A stretch of DNA of 10,394 nt from Candidatus Njordarchaeum guaymasense. GTDB lineage: Archaea > Asgardarchaeota > Njordarchaeia > Njordarchaeales > Njordarchaeaceae. Positions 1-7,036 of the stretch are shown here, piece after piece. Where the stretch lies: assembly GCA_030587605.1 (NCBI GenBank), contig JAUQYT010000185.1:1-10394 (forward strand). The letters run 5' to 3'. The notes beneath the pieces were generated by a model. That model had not been told where the DNA came from, searched no databases, and saw nothing but the letters and a program-made list of their open reading frames with translations. Position numbers and translations under genes: made by a program. How positions within the stretch are numbered: the first letter of the stretch is position 1; each line of letters begins with the position of its first letter.

Positions 1-130
1 ATAGACCAAGTTTCTCAAGTAGAGTTCTGCAATGATTCAATCACAACTTTAGAACCTTCAGTCAGGTGATCTGAGACTCCAGAAACTCAGTCAATTCACT
101 CAGCTTGCAGTCATCTATTCGGTTCAATAA

Positions 131-138
131 TTATAAAT
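131..138 (+). promoter_or_regulatory. TATA-like box in the left intergenic region
   Basis: An A/T-only octamer (ttataaat) sits in the 225-base non-coding stretch at the left edge. A transcript from it would start near 160 and give about a 65-base leader to the gene at 226, so it may be a second promoter. It could equally serve nothing. The rest of 1-225 shows no gene; a weak CTGAG/CTCAG inverted pair (71-75, 86-90) and an ACTCAG direct repeat (85-90, 98-103) are visible but unremarkable. Confidence 0.3.
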
Positions 139-191
139 CCTTTTTGGGAATCGAGGCGTTATCGAGTAAATCGAACAAAACGGATTCACAA

Positions 192-199
192 CATTTATA
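192..199 (+). promoter_or_regulatory. TATA-like box for the SUOX-fold oxidoreductase gene
   Basis: The sequence catttata is centred about 30 bases before the ATG at 226. Archaeal TATA boxes lie about 26 bases before the transcription start, so the transcript would begin within a few bases of the ATG and be essentially leaderless. No Shine-Dalgarno sequence precedes the ATG, which fits. Confidence 0.45.
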
Positions 200-225
200 G
201 TTAATTCGAAGCGCTATTCCAACAT

Positions 226-807
226 ATGAAGCCCAAGAAACTACCGCCAGGTCAGAGTGAAATCTACGCTATATTGCGGTGGAACATAAATCACCCGGGG
301 ATCATTCCAGAGAACCCACCGATCGATCTGAAGAAATGGACGCTGACCATTGACGGGGAAGTCGAAAATCCACTGAAGTTGAACTGGAAGGGACTTCTTG
401 GACTTCCAGCGACTGAATCCAAAAGTGACTTCCACTGCGTGGAGGGTTGGAGTGTAAGAAACTGTAATTGGCACGGGGTCAAATTCAGCGCGCTGGCTCA
501 AATCGTTAAGCCCAAGAAAGACGCAAGATGCGCCTTCTTTGAATGCGCACACGGGTACACAACCTCTCTAGAAATCAAAGATCTCCTCGAAGACAACGTA
601 ATCCTAGCATACAAGCTAAACGGCGAGTACCTCGACGAGCCAATAGGAGGTCCAGTGCGATTGGTTGTTCCCGACAAGTATACATACAATAGCGCCATGT
701 GGGTTCAGCAAATAGTTTTCTCAAAAAGAAAAGAACTTGGACACTGGGAGAAAAGAGGGTATAGTGACACTGCCGATGTCTGGAAAGACGATCGACTTGC
801 AAGATAA
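226..807 (+). CDS. Molybdopterin-dependent oxidoreductase, SUOX fold (sulfite-oxidase-like)
   Basis: This 193-residue protein is a short member of the sulfite oxidase/MsrP fold (COG2041 type), which binds a molybdopterin cofactor. Residues 40-60 carry the typical 'L.IDGEVENPL.L' opening. The FHCVEGWS motif follows, with Cys71 as the expected Mo-coordinating thiolate, then a YTTSL region (111-115), GGPVRLVVP (141-149) and the C-terminal HWEKRGYSDTADVW block (173-186), close to the family's WE.RGY...ADPW ending. There is no signal peptide, Tat motif or membrane segment, so it should be cytoplasmic, unlike bacterial MsrP. The substrate is unknown; calling it a sulfite oxidase would go too far. 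The usual KSAKW stretch after the core reads NSAMW (155-159). The ATG start fits the leaderless promoter. It lies alone upstream of the ATPase gene, with a 141-base gap that holds a separate TATA box. Confidence 0.88.
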   Translation: MKPKKLPPGQSEIYAILRWNINHPGIIPENPPIDLKKWTLTIDGEVENPLKLNWKGLLGLPATESKSDFHCVEGWSVRNCNWHGVKFSALAQIVKPKKDARCAFFECAHGYTTSLEIKDLLEDNVILAYKLNGEYLDEPIGGPVRLVVPDKYTYNSAMWVQQIVFSKRKELGHWEKRGYSDTADVWKDDRLAR

Positions 808-884
808 GATGTATCATCCTCCAGACCAACAACATCTTGCGAATACATTAATCGAACCAGAATGGTCACTGCAAAAGACAGCAA

Positions 885-902
885 TTGATATAAGATATAA
901 AC
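885..902 (+). promoter_or_regulatory. TATA-like region for the P-type ATPase gene
   Basis: Two overlapping boxes (ttgatataag at 885-894, gatataaac at 894-902) stand 45-65 bases before the GTG at 949. The predicted transcript start is near 917-925, leaving a leader of about 25-32 bases. This indicates that the ATPase is transcribed separately from the upstream oxidoreductase gene. Confidence 0.45.
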
Positions 903-948
903 AATAAAGAAGGGTTACCAAAACCGTGGAACGAGATTTGATGAGACG

Positions 949-3900
949 GTGGCGTGCTCCGTGAAAGCGTTCAGCTTGCCTTCTGGCGGGGAAGAAAAGA
1001 AATTCGATGTGAAAGACGCTGAGACTTACACCCTGCCACTAGATAAGTTGTCAGACATTCTGAAAACCGATCTCACAAAAGGACTCTCCGTGAAGGAAGC
1101 TGAAGAAAGACTTCAGATAGCGGGCCCAAACCTGATTCCGAAGGTCAAGCCTAGTTTCTACAAGTTATGGATAGCTCCTTTCATGAACTTGCTGATAACC
1201 ATTTACTTGATAATTAGCGCAGTCCTCGCGGTTTTTGCATTCTTCATATTGCCTGAGGCTGGGGCGAGACTTTTCATATGGTTCCCAGCGATCATTATTA
1301 ACGCTGCAGTTTCAATCCTACAGCAAGCAAGAGCCCAAAAGAAACTGGAGGCACTGCTACGTCTCTCGGCTCCCAAGTGCGAAGTGATTAGAGATGGCAA
1401 GACGATAGAAATGCCCTCTGAGCAACTGGTTCCGGGAGACATAGTAAAACTTGACCGGGGAGACAGGATTCCAGCCGACGCTAGAATCATATCCGCATCA
1501 GGTCTTCGAGTAAACGAAGCAGCTTTAACAGGAGAATCTGAAGAAGTAGAGAAACTTGAAAGAGACATGACACTCAAGCAGGACACACCAATCCACCAGA
1601 GAGAAAACATGCTATTCCTCGGAACCTACGTGACTGTCGGTTCTGGAAAAGCTTTGATTGTACAGACTGGCAAGCAGACACAGATCGGAAGAATATCAAC
1701 CAGCTTGCAAGCGCTGGATACTGGCGAGATACCACTACGCAAGAAGATCAACAAGCTTGCAAAGTACTTAGGGTTTGCTGTCATGCTCTATATTATCGTC
1801 TCACTCACATATCAAATATTGAATCTCTACTCGTCGGACCTCCTTTTCACGGCAGGCGTCCTCAATACTAAGTTGGTCGCGGAGACAATAGTTGGAACAT
1901 TAGTCACTTCCATGAGCATCATGCCAATCAACATTCCAGTGCTAACCACCATTGTATTACTCATAGGCATTATCGCGATGGTCAAGTATCAAGTTGTCAT
2001 ACGAGACCTCAACGCTGTTGAGAGTCTTGGTCGAGTTTCAGTTGTCTGCTCCGACAAGACTGGGACCATTACAAAGAACGAGATGACTGCGAAGTGGGTA
2101 TCCTTTCCATCGATTAACGGACGGGATCCCACGTATTGCGTTTCAGGTGTCGGCTTCGAACCAAGTGGTAAGATTGCAGCCATTGACTCGAACGCGGATC
2201 TGGAAGAAATCGTAAGAACAGGACAGGAAGTTACCAGTGGAAAAGAACCAGAGATTGAGCCTGATACATCTCTCGAGTATATCATGATATCAAGTGTTCT
2301 AGACAATGAGAGCAGAGTTGTCGAAGAAAAGGTGAAGATTGGGGATAGAGTGCGGACCGTATTCAAGGCGTCAGGCAACGTAACAGATGCCTCCCTGTTA
2401 GTCTTGTTCCGCAAATCGAAACTCAGCGAAAAAGGTTACAGAGCCAGATTCAAGCAAGCGCGCACCTATGCCTTCGATTCAAGACTCAAGCGCACGACTA
2501 GGATCTTCAAGGACAGCAAGCACGGCAAGTATATCCTACTTACGAAAGGAGCGACGGAGGTTCTCCTGCCACAGTGCAGCTCCATAGCAAAGGAAAGGAT
2601 AACTGAAACAGACCATATAGGTCGTGACGAGAAGGCTCTCCTCGACAAGAAGGCTGATCTTTTTGCATCGTCAGGCTATAGGGTAATCTCCTTTGCCTTC
2701 AGGTACCTAGATGAATTGCCGGCAAGAGGCGAAAATGAGAGAAAATCTGTTGAATGCGACTTGACTTACCTGGGTTTTGTCGCCATCATGGACCCACCGA
2801 GAGAAGGCGTTTACGAGTCCGTTTGTGAAGCCAGGGATGCAGGAATAAAGTCAGTTATGATAACTGGTGATAACTTGGAAACGGCGAGGAGTATTGCGCA
2901 GCAAGTAGGAATAGCCGAAAAAAGTGATCTAGCTATAGAAGGATCTAAGGTTGAATCTTTGTCAGGCAGGGAATTTCTGAAGACTTCCGTGTTTGCCAGG
3001 GTATCTCCAGAGAACAAGATGACTATAGTGGACCGCTACAAGAAACAGGACCGCGTTGTGGCCATGACCGGTGACGGAGTCAACGATGCGCTGGCAATCT
3101 CAAAGGCTGATGTTGGTATTGCAACTGGGATCACTGGGACTGATGTGGCAAAACAAGCCTCAGGGATGGTGATTACAGACGATTCATTCAACTCGATTGT
3201 TGCAGGAATTCGTGAGGGTCGGGGACTATTCCAGAAAATCCGGTCTATCATCTTCTTCTACATTGCTGTTAACCTAGCTGAGGCTTTGCTCTATTTTGGT
3301 TCATCACTAATTCCTCGCTTTACCCTACTCAATACGTGGCAGCTGATATATGTCTTCGCGACGGTACACGCCATTCCTCCTATGGCGATCGTCGTAGGCC
3401 ATACTAGCAAGGATGTTATGAAAGAGAAACCACGAGATTCGGAAGGCATCTTCAACAAGCAGGTAGGAATCGCCCTCACTATTTTCGCAATATCACTAAC
3501 CTTCATGTTCTACATCGTGTACTACGAAACCTTGAATGGAACCATACCAGTATTCGCCGAAAACATAACGAGCATTATTGTCCCAGGCCCTATGCCTGGT
3601 AACCCCCTGAACCCGACCGGTTGGGAACATGCTAAAGCACGCACGATGTTTCATTCAGTTCTAGTTGTGGCGGAGTGCACACTCGTATTCTCACTAGCCC
3701 AAATGAACAAGCCGATCCATGCAACAATGAAAGACAAGAATTACAGGATATTCTGGCCGTTCGTACTTTCAATCCCGATAGCTCATCTCCTCCTCATGTA
3801 TGTCCCATTGATCCAACGTTTACTAGTACAATTGCTGGGAATCAATTTCGAGATCGTTCCACTTACAGTGATAGACTGGCTGATTGTCATAGCGGCTGGC

Positions 3901-3966
3901 TTATTTCCGGTACTGTTGTTGGAGCTATACAAAGTATACGTGCGAAAGCGACGCTTGTGCTTCTAA
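949..3966 (+). CDS. P-type cation-transporting ATPase, P2-like architecture, ion unknown
   Basis: This 1005-residue membrane pump has all catalytic P-type ATPase motifs: TGES (194-197, actuator loop), DKTGT with the phosphorylated Asp369, KGA (533-535, nucleotide domain), TGDN (639-642) and TGDGVNDA (707-714). About ten membrane helices are visible (roughly 77-102, 108-125, 273-295, 311-342, 766-788, 797-815, 838-860, 899-918, 933-957, 970-996). The cation_ATPase_N domain and a four-helix C-terminal part match the P2 (SERCA/PMR1) group, and TM..SVLV..E in helix 8 is close to SERCA. The transport site differs: helix 4 reads PINIP (326-330) instead of PEGLP, helix 5 keeps Asn775 and Glu778, and helix 6 has Phe803, Val806 and His807 where SERCA has Asn, Thr and Asp. 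So I do not call it a Ca2+ pump. The start is GTG at 949, since the frame upstream is closed at 898-900 and holds no better start; GTG at 961 is an alternative. Confidence 0.93.
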   Translation: MACSVKAFSLPSGGEEKKFDVKDAETYTLPLDKLSDILKTDLTKGLSVKEAEERLQIAGPNLIPKVKPSFYKLWIAPFMNLLITIYLIISAVLAVFAFFILPEAGARLFIWFPAIIINAAVSILQQARAQKKLEALLRLSAPKCEVIRDGKTIEMPSEQLVPGDIVKLDRGDRIPADARIISASGLRVNEAALTGESEEVEKLERDMTLKQDTPIHQRENMLFLGTYVTVGSGKALIVQTGKQTQIGRISTSLQALDTGEIPLRKKINKLAKYLGFAVMLYIIVSLTYQILNLYSSDLLFTAGVLNTKLVAETIVGTLVTSMSIMPINIPVLTTIVLLIGIIAMVKYQVVIRDLNAVESLGRVSVVCSDKTGTITKNEMTAKWVSFPSINGRDPTYCVSGVGFEPSGKIAAIDSNADLEEIVRTGQEVTSGKEPEIEPDTSLEYIMISSVLDNESRVVEEKVKIGDRVRTVFKASGNVTDASLLVLFRKSKLSEKGYRARFKQARTYAFDSRLKRTTRIFKDSKHGKYILLTKGATEVLLPQCSSIAKERITETDHIGRDEKALLDKKADLFASSGYRVISFAFRYLDELPARGENERKSVECDLTYLGFVAIMDPPREGVYESVCEARDAGIKSVMITGDNLETARSIAQQVGIAEKSDLAIEGSKVESLSGREFLKTSVFARVSPENKMTIVDRYKKQDRVVAMTGDGVNDALAISKADVGIATGITGTDVAKQASGMVITDDSFNSIVAGIREGRGLFQKIRSIIFFYIAVNLAEALLYFGSSLIPRFTLLNTWQLIYVFATVHAIPPMAIVVGHTSKDVMKEKPRDSEGIFNKQVGIALTIFAISLTFMFYIVYYETLNGTIPVFAENITSIIVPGPMPGNPLNPTGWEHAKARTMFHSVLVVAECTLVFSLAQMNKPIHATMKDKNYRIFWPFVLSIPIAHLLLMYVPLIQRLLVQLLGINFEIVPLTVIDWLIVIAAGLFPVLLLELYKVYVRKRRLCF

Positions 3967-4038
3967 TCCGAACTTAGCCTCACACAGGGGGCACCTTGAA
4001 TCATTTTCCTCTTCCTCAAGCACAGCGTGGTCGTTACT

Positions 4039-4569
4039 TCAAGTCTCAAAATAGAAAACGAGATCACCTATACAGTTCCCTTTTTGCGCCATCAGGCAAC
4101 CTTCAATTCTTGGACTCACAGTGTGCTTCACTCCGAGCGCGTTAAGCCAGCATTGAATTCTGTAGATTACCGCACACTTGTATTGATTTGCTAGTCCCAT
4201 TCTTTCCATGCCCTTGTACGCAAAACACTCTTGGTTCTCCCATTCCCAATGGACTGTGTTCTTTGAAGGGGTGCTGAAATGGATTCTGCCAAAAATCGAG
4301 CGAGGCAACACCAATTCCAGTGCCTTGTGCAAGGATTCAGCCATTTCTTCAAATGAGTCTACATACTTGTTTCCAATACCGAGTACTCTTCTTGTTCTGT
4401 CCGCTTCAAAGGGTGACATCGATTTTACTGCTTCTTTATTCAGTCTATTTGCAGCATCTATTCCAAGTTCCTTGTAGGTGCTGTAGAACCACATTCCGTC
4501 GTGAGTAAGCCAGCCCTTGCCCAAGTAGTCTTTTATTTCCTCTTTGCTTATTTCGTCTAGTGTCCTCAT
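4039..4569 (-). CDS. DUF6125-like cysteine-rich protein
   Basis: A soluble 176-residue protein with the conserved opening 'GWLTHDGMWFY' (19-29) and AVKSM (47-51), which I recognise as the DUF6125 family, distantly like L-2-amino-thiazoline-4-carboxylate hydrolases. That relationship is from memory. The C-terminal half holds five cysteines (115, 132, 140, 158, 166) in the pattern EC.AY.G...G......C..., Q.CWL..LGV, P.IEGCLM...G.C, suggestive of a metal or cofactor site or a catalytic thiol. Its function is unknown. The open frame extends to a TTG at 4608, but I prefer the ATG at 4569: it has GGAG (4578-4581) eight bases upstream, and the TATA-like box at 4617-4624 would start transcription near 4594, downstream of the TTG. 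The gene is convergent with the ATPase gene, with a 72-base gap. Confidence 0.78.
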   Translation of the reverse strand: MRTLDEISKEEIKDYLGKGWLTHDGMWFYSTYKELGIDAANRLNKEAVKSMSPFEADRTRRVLGIGNKYVDSFEEMAESLHKALELVLPRSIFGRIHFSTPSKNTVHWEWENQECFAYKGMERMGLANQYKCAVIYRIQCWLNALGVKHTVSPRIEGCLMAQKGNCIGDLVFYFET

Positions 4570-4577
4570 GGGCACAA

Positions 4578-4581
4578 CTCC
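4578..4581 (-). promoter_or_regulatory. Ribosome binding site deciding the start at 4569
   Basis: GGAG on the minus strand, eight bases before the ATG at 4569. It lies inside the longer open frame that would begin at the TTG at 4608, and supports the shorter protein. Confidence 0.45.
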
Positions 4582-4616
4582 TGGTTTCTGATCGTATTGT
4601 TTTGCCAACTAGGCGT

Positions 4617-4624
4617 TATTAATA
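4617..4624 (-). promoter_or_regulatory. TATA-like box for the DUF6125-like gene
   Basis: The sequence reads as attaataa on the minus strand, in the 90-base gap after the iron-sulfur gene. A start about 26 bases downstream (near 4594) gives a leader of about 25 bases that contains the GGAG. The gene therefore probably has its own promoter rather than depending on read-through from the gene upstream. Confidence 0.4.
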
Positions 4625-4659
4625 CCTTCCCATCATTGACTTTCCAGGGAAAGGCTCAA

Positions 4660-5526
4660 CTACTCAAGGGGAATTCCTGACTCACATGGTACGCCTGTTT
4701 GGCATAGTCCACAGCCATAGCCCTTGAAGCCGTAATGCGTTCTGACATAGTTCCACATCGAGTCAACATATTCCCTGCATTCCGTCTTGTCATGGCCTGC
4801 TTTGGAGATTGCCTTGGCGGGGCATCGGTCGATGCATTTGCCGCATGTCCCCTTGGAATAGAAAAGGCAGTACGCGTGGTGGTCATTGTAAGGTCTTTCA
4901 GATGGCGAAACATCAATTTTCGAGATTACTGAACCGCATCGCATGGCCTTCCCTTTTGGAGTGATCAACCCATCACAGAGACCGAAAGTGCCAAGACCAG
5001 CAGCGTATGCAGCATGTCGCTCCGACCAATTCGATGTGATGAGATATTTCCCTGATACTCTTGTTCCCCAAAGGGAAGAGAGTACAGGTGCGACTGCTTC
5101 ATCCCCTTCCTTCATGAGGGTGGCGACAACATACCGGCGAAGCGCGTCATTGAAGTCCTCACCATACATGCGCGCTCTAGCCCATCTCTCAGTTGGGAAT
5201 CTGCTCTCCTTTCTATGTTCGCTTTTAGTAGCCTCCGTATGTGGCAGTATCCAACTCACTACTGTGAGTTGATCTGCTTTGACCTTCACTTTTGGAAAGG
5301 TTTTAACGAATATCTCCAGCGGTGAGAAATAGAACTCGCCAATATCTGTCTTGTAGAACTGATAGAGAGGATCAGCTCCACTCGAAAAGCCGACGAGAGG
5401 CTCTGCCCAAGCTCTCTCATTCTCCTTATTTCTTAAGGTATTCTCGGAGGACTCGTTGACAAATCGTTTTATAACGTTTTCAATCCAATTTGCTTTGTTC
5501 TTAACTTTGCTGGTCAACTTTAGCAT
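4660..5526 (-). CDS. QueG-like (epoxyqueuosine-reductase-like) two-cluster iron-sulfur protein
   Basis: A 288-residue protein related to COG1600, the QueG/reductive-dehalogenase-like family. Numbering here is from the GTG at 5529, one codon earlier. The central 'ERHAAYAAGLGTFG' segment (about 170-183) followed by a glycine-rich stretch matches the QueG core. The C-terminal ferredoxin-like part has CGKCIDRCPAKAI (Cys229, 232, 236), GHDK..C (Cys251) and YGCGLCQTGVPC (Cys273, 276, 282), enough for two [4Fe-4S] clusters if Cys221 or Cys251 takes part. Classical QueG has an additional Cys three residues before the first one here; that position is Lys226. Archaea generally make archaeosine rather than queuosine, and no queuosine gene is nearby, so QueG activity is unlikely and the role is open. 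GTG at 5529 and ATG at 5526 are adjacent; I chose ATG. A weak box (cttatgaa, about 5545-5552) would make it nearly leaderless. Confidence 0.82.
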   Translation of the reverse strand: MLKLTSKVKNKANWIENVIKRFVNESSENTLRNKENERAWAEPLVGFSSGADPLYQFYKTDIGEFYFSPLEIFVKTFPKVKVKADQLTVVSWILPHTEATKSEHRKESRFPTERWARARMYGEDFNDALRRYVVATLMKEGDEAVAPVLSSLWGTRVSGKYLITSNWSERHAAYAAGLGTFGLCDGLITPKGKAMRCGSVISKIDVSPSERPYNDHHAYCLFYSKGTCGKCIDRCPAKAISKAGHDKTECREYVDSMWNYVRTHYGFKGYGCGLCQTGVPCESGIPLE

Positions 5527-5719
5527 CACCTGCGAAAACTTGCCTTCATAAGGCTTTGTCGAGAATGATTCTCAAATACCTGAATGTATTTGATGCCCAA
5601 AGACTGTAATGTAGCTTTCCATTTGAGTCTGCTGAAGTGGATGTGAGCTGATATTCCACAAGGGTTAACAAACTATTTGGTGAGAGACGATATGAGACAA
5701 AGCCTTTTGGAGTTGGCGC

Positions 5720-5728
5720 GATTAATAA
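5720..5728 (+). promoter_or_regulatory. TATA-like box for the aldo/keto reductase gene
   Basis: The sequence gattaataa is centred about 23 bases before the ATG at 5747, so the mRNA would start at or very near the ATG. It lies in the 220-base divergent gap between the iron-sulfur gene (-) and this gene. Nothing else convincing is seen in that gap. Confidence 0.4.
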
Positions 5729-5746
5729 CAAGGGTAGTGAAATAGA

Positions 5747-6901
5747 ATGCAATTTCGCAAGTTTGGAGAACTTGGATGGTACGTTTCAGTGTTGGGTTTC
5801 GGATGTATGCGTTTGCCTACGAATGATGAGAGTGGCACCAGCGGAATAGTAAACGAGAAAGAAGCAATCGCAATGATTCGCTATGCGATTGATCAAGGGG
5901 TCAACTATGTCGATACGGCGTATCCGTACCATAACGGGAGTGGCGAGATTGTCGTAGGAAAAGCGCTCAAAGACGGATATAGAGAGAAAGTCAAACTCGC
6001 GACAAAGTCTCCTGTGTGGTCAATACAGAAGGCGGAAGATTTCGATACCTACCTAAACGAACAATTAAAGAAACTGCAAACAGATCATATCGATTTCTAT
6101 CTGTTTCACGGTTTGAACGAACAAAGATGGAAGAATATTCTCAATCTCAATCTACTCCAGAAGGCGGAATCCGCCATTAAGGACGGCAGAATCAGACACA
6201 TAGGATTCTCATTTCATGACAAATATGAAATCTTCAAAGAAATAATTGATGGGTACAGCCAATGGACTCTTTGTCAAATACAGTACAACTATATGGATAC
6301 AGAGAATCAAGCCGGAACAAAAGGTCTGAAATATGCAGCGTCAAAAGGATTGGCCGTTGTTGTAATGGAACCCATAAGAGGCGGACGACTGGCGAATCCG
6401 CCAAAGCCAATTCAAGAAATATTTGACAGTTACAAAAAAAGCCGTTCACCTTCTGACTGGGCTCTACAATGGGTCTGGAATCAACCGGAAGTATCCGTCG
6501 TGCTCAGCGGAATGAGCACCGTGAGACAAGTAGAAGAGAATATCCGTTCAGCAAGCATATCGCGTGTACATTCCTTAGGAGTAAGAGAATTAAAACTCAT
6601 TGGACGTGTCCAGAAGAAATTCAAGGAAAGAGCCGCAATCCCATGCACGAAATGTGGTTACTGCATGCCATGCCAGAATGGAGTGAACATACCAGGAAAT
6701 TTCGAACTATACAATGACGGCATTATATATGATGACGTGAACACCGCTCGTATGAGGTATATGAGATTCTTTGGTGAAAAAGAACGTGCGAACGCATGCA
6801 TTCAGTGCAGAACATGCGAGGAGAAATGCCCTCAGAAAATACTAGTAAGCGAATTGATGCCTAAGGTGCATGCAGTGCTAGGAGAAGGCAAACCATACTA
6901 G
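5747..6901 (+). CDS. Aldo/keto reductase with C-terminal ferredoxin-like domain
   Basis: A 384-residue cytoplasmic enzyme of the COG1453 type. Residues 1-285 form an AKR barrel with the catalytic tetrad Asp56, Tyr61, Lys87 and His121 (DTAYPY, ATKSP, LFHG). NAD(P)-dependent carbonyl or aldehyde reduction is the family chemistry. A tail follows with two Cys groups: CTKCGYCMPC (Cys300, 303, 306, 309) and CIQCRTCEEKCP (Cys351, 354, 357, 361). The spacing suggests two [4Fe-4S] clusters, although the two groups are about 40 residues apart and the first lacks the usual CxxxCP ending. The fusion implies electron exchange between nicotinamide and a ferredoxin-type partner. The substrate is unknown. 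The ATG start has a TATA-like box at leaderless distance. The gene is divergent from the QueG-like gene and stands alone; the next gene, 135 bases downstream, has its own promoter. Confidence 0.92.
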   Translation: MQFRKFGELGWYVSVLGFGCMRLPTNDESGTSGIVNEKEAIAMIRYAIDQGVNYVDTAYPYHNGSGEIVVGKALKDGYREKVKLATKSPVWSIQKAEDFDTYLNEQLKKLQTDHIDFYLFHGLNEQRWKNILNLNLLQKAESAIKDGRIRHIGFSFHDKYEIFKEIIDGYSQWTLCQIQYNYMDTENQAGTKGLKYAASKGLAVVVMEPIRGGRLANPPKPIQEIFDSYKKSRSPSDWALQWVWNQPEVSVVLSGMSTVRQVEENIRSASISRVHSLGVRELKLIGRVQKKFKERAAIPCTKCGYCMPCQNGVNIPGNFELYNDGIIYDDVNTARMRYMRFFGEKERANACIQCRTCEEKCPQKILVSELMPKVHAVLGEGKPY

Positions 6902-6996
6902 AAAACTGGAGACACGATCGGTCCCAGAAGATCCACGGACTCTGCTAGTGCTGCCAATTCAAGATGACCAGTCGAATATCAGAAGAGTGAGAAAGT

Positions 6997-7006
6997 GATA
7001 TATATT
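6997..7006 (+). promoter_or_regulatory. TATA box for the FMN split-barrel gene
   Basis: The sequence gatatatatt is among the clearest TATA-like elements in the window. Transcription would begin near 7026-7029, about ten bases before the TTG at 7037 and about 33 before the ATG at 7061. Confidence 0.5.
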
Positions 7007-7036
7007 CAACTCAGAAAACAAAGAGTGGTGTTCTAG

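Noticed and set aside
71..103. CTGAG/CTCAG inverted pair and ACTCAG direct repeats in the left intergenic region
   Set aside because: The elements are short with irregular spacing and no placement relative to a promoter that would suggest an operator.
3675..3977. 100-codon plus-strand open frame overlapping the ATPase C-terminus
   Set aside because: It is a shadow frame of the membrane helices 8-10 coding region, which is clearly used in the ATPase frame.
4039..4041. TGA read as selenocysteine
   Set aside because: Selenocysteine is rare in archaea, no SECIS-like element was recognised, and the TGA context gives no redox motif across the codon itself.
4570..4608. Thirteen-residue extension of the DUF6125-like protein from a TTG
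   Set aside because: The predicted transcript start lies downstream of the TTG, and GGAG precedes the ATG at 4569.
5546..5752. 68-codon minus-strand open frame in the divergent gap
   Set aside because: It overlaps the aldo/keto reductase start and its TATA-like box, has no family resemblance and no ribosome site.
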